NCBI GenBank assembly: GCA_001825665.1
Contig: MHXZ01000108.1
Coordinates: 1-36,282, forward strand
From: Planctomycetes bacterium GWF2_41_51
Lineage (GTDB): Bacteria; Planctomycetota; Phycisphaerae; Sedimentisphaerales; UBA12454
Reading direction: 5' to 3'
DNA length: 36,282 bases
The translations under genes and the position numbers were made by a program. The notes under the pieces are model-generated. The model saw only the letters and a program-made list of their open reading frames with translations, was not told where the DNA came from and made no database searches. Of this stretch, positions 30,625 to 36,282 are shown piece after piece; the stretch's first letter is position 1; every line of letters starts with the position of its first letter.

Positions 30625-30689
30625 TACGCAATTAAGTGTATTTAATACGCATTTGCGAATATTTCAAGTATAAAATTCGCATTTACGAA
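30625..30689. promoter_or_regulatory. Phased operator-like repeats in the repressor leader
   Basis: Two 14-bp sites, TACGCATTTGCGAA (30646-30659) and TTCGCATTTACGAA (30676-30689), match at 12 of 14 bases and are each near-palindromes (TTCG/CGAA). They start 30 bp apart, three helical turns. A half-site TACGCA at 30625 lies 21 bp before the first. They sit between the repressor promoter and its start codon and upstream of the divergent small gene. Confidence 0.6.
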
Positions 30690-30697
30690 AACTTTTT

Positions 30698-31651
30698 ATG
30701 GATGAACTCGAAAAAAGCATAATACATAGGATAATTGGTGTTCGAACATCGCTGGCAGGCGAGCGAGGCCGCAATAAATTCGCTAAAATGCTTGACCTAA
30801 GCCCCTCTACATACAGCTATTACGAAAAAGACAGAATCCCGCCCGTTCCGGTTCTTGTTAAAATCTGCCAGTTATGTAACATTGATTTGAACTGGCTTTT
30901 GACTGGTAAAAATGGCGAATCAGATAAAGCAATTTCGAGTGAACACCTTAAAATAATTGCAAAAACCCAAAAAATCATTGAAAAACAACCAAATTCCGTA
31001 AATGCTCTTTCAGCTTTTTTAAACCTTTTAGAAGAAAAGGCTTCGTTCGAAACGGCGGTAAAATCGCAAAATTCCTCGAAAAACGGCTGGATTCCGGTTT
31101 TGGGCCGAACAGCCGCCGGCGTTCACGGCTCATGGAGTCAGTCAATTGGAACCGATTCGAGGGTTGTTGAAACGCATATTGAACAGTTGGTTCAAAAGCA
31201 TCTGAATTCTTCCATCGTTAATTCTATAACTGCGGATATCACCGTAGATTCCCAGACTAGGGGGATTATACAGGCTTTGAACAAGTCGCAGGCTAATTTA
31301 ATACAAACCACTGGTAATAATGAAGATGATGTTGTTCAATTTGTCGAATGTTCGGAAGTTCACAATCTTTTTCCCGATAGTTTCGCTTTGCAGGTCGATG
31401 GCGATAGTATGTCGCCTCGGATAAACGATAGCGATATCGTCATTGTCAGTCCTTCTTTGGCCGCTGTTGAAGGTCTGCCTGCCATTATTCGCATAAGTAA
31501 TGCAATAGGCGTTACTTGTAAGCTGATTAGAATGGAAGATAAGTCCGTTCATCTTATCCCGATAAACGAAAAATACGAAACGAAAGTAGCGGCTAAAAAC
31601 CAGATTTTGTGGTCTCTGGCCGTAATTTGTCATATTAAATTGAAAAAGTAG
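30698..31651 (+). CDS. LexA/CI-like self-cleaving XRE-S24 repressor with a large insertion
   Basis: This 317-residue protein has an N-terminal XRE helix-turn-helix (about 10-68, GRNKFAKMLDLSPSTYSYYEKDR). The S24 peptidase part starts with the cleavage site WIPVLGRTAAG, with the scissile bond A140-G141. The catalytic Ser is S237 in GDSM and the Lys is K275, 38 residues apart as in LexA (37). The distance from cleavage site to Ser is 96 residues, against about 34-37 in LexA and lambda CI, so roughly 60 residues are inserted (about 150-215, helical, ending in an acidic GNNEDD). RecA-stimulated self-cleavage is expected from the family. It likely represses itself and the divergent small gene. It differs from housekeeping LexA in its XRE-type DNA-binding domain. 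Confidence 0.85.
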   Translation: MDELEKSIIHRIIGVRTSLAGERGRNKFAKMLDLSPSTYSYYEKDRIPPVPVLVKICQLCNIDLNWLLTGKNGESDKAISSEHLKIIAKTQKIIEKQPNSVNALSAFLNLLEEKASFETAVKSQNSSKNGWIPVLGRTAAGVHGSWSQSIGTDSRVVETHIEQLVQKHLNSSIVNSITADITVDSQTRGIIQALNKSQANLIQTTGNNEDDVVQFVECSEVHNLFPDSFALQVDGDSMSPRINDSDIVIVSPSLAAVEGLPAIIRISNAIGVTCKLIRMEDKSVHLIPINEKYETKVAAKNQILWSLAVICHIKLKK

Positions 31652-31749
31652 ATTTTTATCTCTTGTTTGCCGATATTATAAGTAAGTAATTTAATTCATA
31701 AGCTCTTTGTAATATTGATTTTAGTTTATTATTTTTTGGAGTATTTTAT

Positions 31750-32865
31750 ATGTTATTGCACTTTATTCGGTTCTTTTTTATTGTTATTTTATTTGCTGCA
31801 CTTTTTCTTAGTATCACCAGTCAGGTTGAAGATCCTGCAGAAGCACAGAGACTCACACAAAGTCAGATTTGGATTGTGTTTATAGGGGGTCTTGTGCTTG
31901 CAGTCGTGGTTTTGTTTATCGACTGGCTCCTGCCGAAACGTTCGTTAAGCGCGCTTGCGGGTGTATTTTTTGGTCTCATTGTAGGTATCTTTTTCAGTTG
32001 GGCTCTAACTTTAGTGCTCGACATGATTAATGAGGTTTTCAAAATCGGCCTTGAAGGAAGCAATCTTAAGCTTACAAAATGGATGATGGGAATTTGCATT
32101 TGCTACTTTGTAATCAGCTTCATTATGCGTACAAAGGATGAAGTGCGTTTCATCATTCCTTATGTTGAATTTTCACGTCAAACCAAAGGCGTAAGGCCTT
32201 TGGTGCTTGATACTTCGGTCATTATCGATGGCCGAATAGCCGATATTTGCCAGACAAAGCTGTTCGATGCGCCGTTTATAGTTCCCCGATTTATATTGAA
32301 TGAGCTTCAATTAATTGCAGATTCCGCAGATAAACTCAAAAGAACCCGCGGCCGACGCGGTCTTGATATTCTGCATAAATTGCAGGAAAACACGCATATT
32401 GAAGTAAAAATCGATGATACACCACCTCCGGGCGTTGATGAACACGCACAGGTTGACCAGAAACTTGTCGCTTTCACTAAAAACTGTGATGGCAAGCTTA
32501 TTACCAATGATTATAATCTCAGCAAGGTCGCCCAGGTAAGGCAGGTTGATGTAATTAATATCAATGATTTGACCAATTCTTTGAAAACTGTCGTTCTGCC
32601 CGGCGAATCAATGCAAGTTCGCATAATCAAACCCGGCGAAGAAGCCCAGCAGGGCATTGGCTATCTCGATGACGGCACTATGATTGTAGTCGAAGAAGGC
32701 AGAAGTAAAATTGGCGAAAAAGTCCAAATTGTTGTAACAAGCGCACTTCAAACTTCCGCAGGAAGGATGATTTTCGGCAAATATGACAGGCCCATTAACG
32801 GTCAAAACGATGAAAACGGCAAAGATGTACCAAACAACTACAGGCCCAGAAAACAATACAGTTAA
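31750..32865 (+). CDS. PIN-TRAM membrane protein, YacL-like
   Basis: This 371-residue protein has four membrane segments (about 4-22, 40-60, 67-92, 112-127). A PIN nuclease-like domain follows (about 150-265: LVLDTSVIIDGR with D154 and D160, ELQLIADS, and TNDYN near 255), then a TRAM domain (about 285-345, PGEEAQQGIGYLDDGTMIVVEEGR). This is the YacL plan, a family of presumed membrane-tied RNA nucleases or binders. The PIN acidic residues are present, so activity is possible. GGAG 9 bases before the ATG fits. It has its own upstream region after the repressor gene and no obvious operon partner. Confidence 0.88.
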   Translation: MLLHFIRFFFIVILFAALFLSITSQVEDPAEAQRLTQSQIWIVFIGGLVLAVVVLFIDWLLPKRSLSALAGVFFGLIVGIFFSWALTLVLDMINEVFKIGLEGSNLKLTKWMMGICICYFVISFIMRTKDEVRFIIPYVEFSRQTKGVRPLVLDTSVIIDGRIADICQTKLFDAPFIVPRFILNELQLIADSADKLKRTRGRRGLDILHKLQENTHIEVKIDDTPPPGVDEHAQVDQKLVAFTKNCDGKLITNDYNLSKVAQVRQVDVININDLTNSLKTVVLPGESMQVRIIKPGEEAQQGIGYLDDGTMIVVEEGRSKIGEKVQIVVTSALQTSAGRMIFGKYDRPINGQNDENGKDVPNNYRPRKQYS

Positions 32866-32959
32866 CTTTTGATAGTGATGAAGAAATGGTCTGACAAATA
32901 CATTTGGATAATGTATCTGAGGCATGCAGTTTGTACAGTTTTGGTATTTTGGCAGGTTT

Positions 32960-34645
32960 ATGGCTGAGACGGCAAAAAACTATAAGGTTCACCTGATTTA
33001 TATATCGCTGGCAGTTGTAACATTTATCGCTTTCGAGCCGATACTTCACAATAGTTTCATAAGCTTCGATGATGATGAATATATATATAACAACCCTGCT
33101 GTATATACTGGTCTAAAGTTTGAGAATGCAATTGGAGCGTTTACAAACGTTCATTCCAATAATTACCATCCTTTAACCACGATATCTCACATGATAGACA
33201 GCCAGATTTTTAAGCTTTGGCCTGGCGGGCATCATTTAACAAATCTGCTGCTGCATATTGCGAATACAGCACTCCTGTTTTATATTTTAAGCCGAATTAC
33301 AAAAAAGGTATGGCCGGCAGCTTTTGCTGCGGCATTGTTTGCGCTTCATCCGATGCACGTTGAATCTGTGGCATGGGCATCGGAAAGAAAAGACGTCCTT
33401 AGTACGCTTTTCTGGCTGCTGACAATTCTTGCGTATTCGTACTACATTCAGCGGCATACAAAGGGAAAATATGCGATAACACTTGCTTTTTTTGTACTGG
33501 GGCTGTTGTCAAAACCGATGCTTGTTACATTGCCATTTGTACTTTTATTGCTGGATTATTGGCCTTTTGAACGGTTCGGTAAAATTAAAAGCAGCAAAAT
33601 TATCGCAGAGAAAATACCATTTTTCGTTTTGACAGCAGTATCAAGCATTATAACATTGGCAGTTCAGAGGAGTATGGGGCTTGTAAAATCTCTTTCCCAT
33701 TACCCGCTATCGTGGCGAATAGAAAATGCGATTTTTTCGTATGTAATTTATATAAAAAAAATGTTTTTGCCTACGAATTTGGCGATTTTTTATCCTCACC
33801 CTAAAGGGACTGTTGAAACGTGGCAAATCGTCGGAGCGGTTTTTGTTCTCCTTTTTATAACCGTGATAGCATTGTTGGAAATTCGCAAAAAACCCTATAT
33901 CGCGGTTGGATGGTTTTGGTTTTTGGGAACGCTTGTTCCGGTAATCGGAATTTTTCAGGTTGGTTTGCAGGCTTATGCTGATCGGTATACATATATTCCT
34001 TACATTGGATTATTTATTTTAATTACGTTGTGGATTTGTGACATAAGCACGAAACTTCCGAAACAAAAATTAATTCTTTCGATAACCGCAGGTTTAATTC
34101 TTTTTTCTTTGGGGGTGAAAACTTACGTGCAGACTATGTACTGGAATAATAATCTGCTGCTGTATTCTCATGCCATTAACGTAACAAAAAATAACTGGTG
34201 GGCATATAATTTCCTTGGCAAAGCCTTGGCATCGCAAGGCGAATATGCAGAAGCGGTGGAGCATTTTAAAAAATCTTTGGAAATATATCCAGATAACGCA
34301 AGTGTGTATTATGAACTTGCGAAAACATATCTCGAGAAAGGGGATGTGAATGAGGCGGAGATAATGTATCAAAGATTGCTTCCACCTTTGCCGAAAGATT
34401 TGAATGCGCCAAGAGGTGTGGATACTTCAAGGTACGATTATCCAATGATCAGTGCAATATATGTAAATGCAAACATAAATCTTGCGAGGATACTTGTGCA
34501 AAAGGGCGATCTGATTGAGGCTGAAAGGCGATTCAAAGAGGCATTGCGAATTGCTCCAAATGCCAAGGCGGCTCAAGAAGGGCTTGAACAGATTAAAAAA
34601 ATGAAAAATAATAAAATTCAGAAAGGACATCCAGACGCAGTATAG
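32960..34645 (+). CDS. TMTC-like GT-C membrane glycosyltransferase with TPR tail
   Basis: This 561-residue protein has about eleven membrane helices and C-terminal TPRs. The first external loop carries the acidic motif SFDDDEYIY (D37-D39), the mark of GT-C enzymes using a lipid-linked sugar. The segment HPMHVESVAWASERKDVLSTLF matches the core loop of TMTC/DUF1736-type O-mannosyltransferases. TPR units follow at about 420-545 (AEAVEHFKKSLEIYPDNASVYYELAKTY, quoted here only in part as EHFKKSLEIYPDN). Probable role: glycosylating exported proteins; donor and target are unknown. I prefer the ATG at 32960 because the upstream ATG (32924) adds an odd 12-residue prefix. Both have weak ribosome binding sites. 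Confidence 0.78.
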   Translation: MAETAKNYKVHLIYISLAVVTFIAFEPILHNSFISFDDDEYIYNNPAVYTGLKFENAIGAFTNVHSNNYHPLTTISHMIDSQIFKLWPGGHHLTNLLLHIANTALLFYILSRITKKVWPAAFAAALFALHPMHVESVAWASERKDVLSTLFWLLTILAYSYYIQRHTKGKYAITLAFFVLGLLSKPMLVTLPFVLLLLDYWPFERFGKIKSSKIIAEKIPFFVLTAVSSIITLAVQRSMGLVKSLSHYPLSWRIENAIFSYVIYIKKMFLPTNLAIFYPHPKGTVETWQIVGAVFVLLFITVIALLEIRKKPYIAVGWFWFLGTLVPVIGIFQVGLQAYADRYTYIPYIGLFILITLWICDISTKLPKQKLILSITAGLILFSLGVKTYVQTMYWNNNLLLYSHAINVTKNNWWAYNFLGKALASQGEYAEAVEHFKKSLEIYPDNASVYYELAKTYLEKGDVNEAEIMYQRLLPPLPKDLNAPRGVDTSRYDYPMISAIYVNANINLARILVQKGDLIEAERRFKEALRIAPNAKAAQEGLEQIKKMKNNKIQKGHPDAV

Positions 34646-34680
34646 TTAAATGGCAGGTTCATAATAACAAGGGAGCAAAA

Positions 34681-36186
34681 TTGCATAACAGAGATTTCTA
34701 TAATAAGATAATTTTTTCAGTTATATTACTCTGCGCTTTATTTCTTCTTTTCTTCAATTTAGGCAATCAATATCTCTGGCAGGATGAGGCTGAAACGGCA
34801 CTTGTCAGCAAGACAATTCTAACAGACGGAATCCCGCGAGCAACCGATGGTACAAATTCGTTTTCGCAACTTCAGGGCAGAGATTACGGAAAAAATAATA
34901 TATGGATTCGACACACATGGCTGCCATTTTATGTATTGGCTGGTTTCTATAAAATTTTTGGTGAAACAACTTTTATCAGCCGGCTTCCGTTTGCAATTTT
35001 TGGTTTTGGAACAATTGTATTGACATATTTTTTTGCAAAAACTGTATGGGGCAGGCGTATTTCCTTAATAGTTGCTGCTTTGCTGGTCTGCTGTGTTCCA
35101 TTTCTACTGTTGAGCAGGCAATGCCGGTACTACAGTATGGTAATGTTTTTTTCAGTGCTTGCCTTGTACTCATATAACTTACTGATGAACAGAAAAAAAT
35201 ATTCAGGTTTGCTTCTGTTTGTCTCAATCGTAATGCTTTTTCACAGTCAGCATATCTATATAGTTATTATAATTCCGGCTATTATATTGCATGTGATTAT
35301 ATTTCATAGGGGAAGGTTAAAGGAATTGATATTTGTATCTGCTGCTGCCTGCTTAGTTACAATTCCATTTTTTGTATGGTTGTCAAGTATGAATTTTACT
35401 TATGCAGAAGGGAACAGATTTATTAACGAAATAGCCATAATAAATGCAGGAAGCAGAATGCTGATTCAAAACATAATCAGTAATGTTTTTCCTGTTTGGA
35501 TTATGCTTGCCGCAATTATTGTCATTTATATAAAATATATAAAGATCGGCAGATTTTCATCAAACAGATTTGCTATTTGGGAAAACATCTCACTTCCAAT
35601 TTTTTTTATAGTGTTAAACTTCGCTGTAATAACAGTTTTTACGCCGTTTCCTTTCTTTCGCTATATGGCTCCATCTTTACCACTTTTTATGATTATGGCA
35701 GCAGTGATCATCGATGGAGCATGGAAGACGCATAAACTCTTTGCTATCGCGGCAGTTATTTTTTTACTTTCTACGAGTCGGATGAATGATTTTATTTATG
35801 AGATAACTCATGATTTTGACGGTCCTATAGAGGGTATTTGCAAATATCTTAATGAATATGGAAAACCTGATGATGTCGTCGCCATTACTTACGGTGATAT
35901 GCCTGTAAAATTTTATACAAATTTACGAGTAGTTGGCGGTCATACGGGAGAAAGCCTGGAACCGGCTAAAAATGCGCGTTGGGTAATATTCCGTAAATAT
36001 TTTATTAATGAAAATGATTACGCCGTTAGGCAGTTTTTGGAACAAAATATAAATTTAAAAAACTATCGCAGAATTCAATTAAGCTATCCTGATACCACAT
36101 GGGAAAACAGGGAAGATATTACAGTGCATTTTTTTAAAACACAAACAAACGAGGACAAAGTTGTTATTTACGAAAGAGCGGATTGA
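34681..36186 (+). CDS. GT39/ArnT-like GT-C membrane glycosyltransferase
   Basis: This 501-residue membrane protein has about ten to twelve helices. The catalytic-type motif sits after the first helix in YLWQDEAETAL (D35, E36), the place of the Asp-Glu/Asp-Asp pair in ArnT/PMT enzymes. WLPFYVLAGFYKIFGETTFISRLPFAIFG is the conserved second loop (key words LPFYVL and SRLPFA). A soluble C-terminal domain covers about 385-501. TTG start, supported by GGGAG 7 bases upstream and the lack of a nearby in-frame ATG. It lies 35 bases after the TMTC-like gene, so the two are probably co-transcribed. GDP-mannose made by manC could supply a dolichol/polyprenyl mannose donor; that is inference. Confidence 0.8.
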   Translation: MHNRDFYNKIIFSVILLCALFLLFFNLGNQYLWQDEAETALVSKTILTDGIPRATDGTNSFSQLQGRDYGKNNIWIRHTWLPFYVLAGFYKIFGETTFISRLPFAIFGFGTIVLTYFFAKTVWGRRISLIVAALLVCCVPFLLLSRQCRYYSMVMFFSVLALYSYNLLMNRKKYSGLLLFVSIVMLFHSQHIYIVIIIPAIILHVIIFHRGRLKELIFVSAAACLVTIPFFVWLSSMNFTYAEGNRFINEIAIINAGSRMLIQNIISNVFPVWIMLAAIIVIYIKYIKIGRFSSNRFAIWENISLPIFFIVLNFAVITVFTPFPFFRYMAPSLPLFMIMAAVIIDGAWKTHKLFAIAAVIFLLSTSRMNDFIYEITHDFDGPIEGICKYLNEYGKPDDVVAITYGDMPVKFYTNLRVVGGHTGESLEPAKNARWVIFRKYFINENDYAVRQFLEQNINLKNYRRIQLSYPDTTWENREDITVHFFKTQTNEDKVVIYERAD

Positions 36187-36246
36187 TTCTTTATTCAACG
36201 TTTAATTGGCTTGACATTTTACGGCATATAAATAGAGTTATAATCA

Positions 36247-36282
36247 ATGGCAAAGAACCTATACATAATCGACGGACATTCA
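36247..36282 (+). CDS. polA: DNA polymerase I, N-terminal fragment cut by window edge
   Basis: The last 36 bases read MAKNLYIIDGHS in frame. The IDGHS motif, where the Asp binds metal in the 5'-3' exonuclease domain, is how PolA proteins begin (compare YLIDGHSxIYRA in the family). Only 12 codons are present, so the call rests on that motif. Upstream is TTGACA (36211) with a possible -10 TAGAGT (36233) at 16 bp; if used, the transcript would start about 2 bases before the ATG. Confidence 0.65.
   Translation, partial: MAKNLYIIDGHS

Noticed and set aside
30698-31651. Prophage remnant around the CI-like repressor
   Set aside because: No integrase, replication or structural phage genes and no att-like repeats are visible; housekeeping genes lie on both sides.
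32924-32959. Upstream ATG as the start of the TMTC-like gene
   Set aside because: It adds an aromatic 12-residue prefix with GAGG only one base from the ATG. The ATG at 32960 begins a normal cytoplasmic N terminus, though the choice is not certain.

Overview
The window looks like a piece of chromosome from a planctomycete, most likely of the Phycisphaerae/Sedimentisphaerales type. The pointers are a secreted GLUG-repeat protein ending in paired EF-hand-like (dockerin-type) repeats, a TMTC-like membrane glycosyltransferase with TPRs, several SPFH proteins and moderate-to-low GC. This placement is inference from gene style, because there is no rRNA in the window. I saw no tRNA, CRISPR array, transposase or clear prophage.

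Layout: 1-2820 is an accessory-looking flank with a secreted repeat protein, repeat-rich spacers and a GNAT acetyltransferase. An orphan ABC-2 permease (minus strand, 2896-3864) diverges from a long plus-strand run (4151-19931). That run starts with three consecutive SPFH (band 7/HflK-HflC-like) proteins, one with a multi-pass membrane domain and one with a His-rich N terminus. It continues with a P1B metal ATPase, an ABC ATPase and permease, an anchored TPR protein, a PcrA/UvrD helicase, glucose-6-phosphate isomerase, mannose-1-phosphate guanylyltransferase and YqgF/RuvX. A repeat-rich spacer (19932-20337) follows.

20338-23268 is a compact sulfur-assimilation cluster: an Rrf2/CymR-like regulator with its own promoter and a candidate operator, then a DUF2061 membrane protein, an APS-reductase-type CysH, a candidate 45-residue ORF and a siroheme sulfite/nitrite reductase. 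A second palindrome abuts the -10 box in front of DUF2061. Facing it on the minus strand (29914-23270) is the translation operon nusA-infB-rbfA, extended by a degenerate HhH-GPD protein, hisG and yebC. A leader of about 280 nt precedes nusA and contains a consensus promoter, hairpins and a terminator-like hairpin.

30413-31651 holds a small regulatory module: a LexA/CI-like self-cleaving repressor, phased operator-like repeats in its 5' leader, and a divergent 52-residue ORF with a strong Shine-Dalgarno. The window ends with a PIN-TRAM membrane protein, two GT-C membrane glycosyltransferases and the first 12 codons of what reads as DNA polymerase I.

The strongest candidates for something new are the three-SPFH/P1B-ATPase/ABC cluster and the repressor/small-gene module. 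Next come the sulfite reductase with two apparent siroheme-[4Fe-4S] ligand sets and the structured nusA leader.
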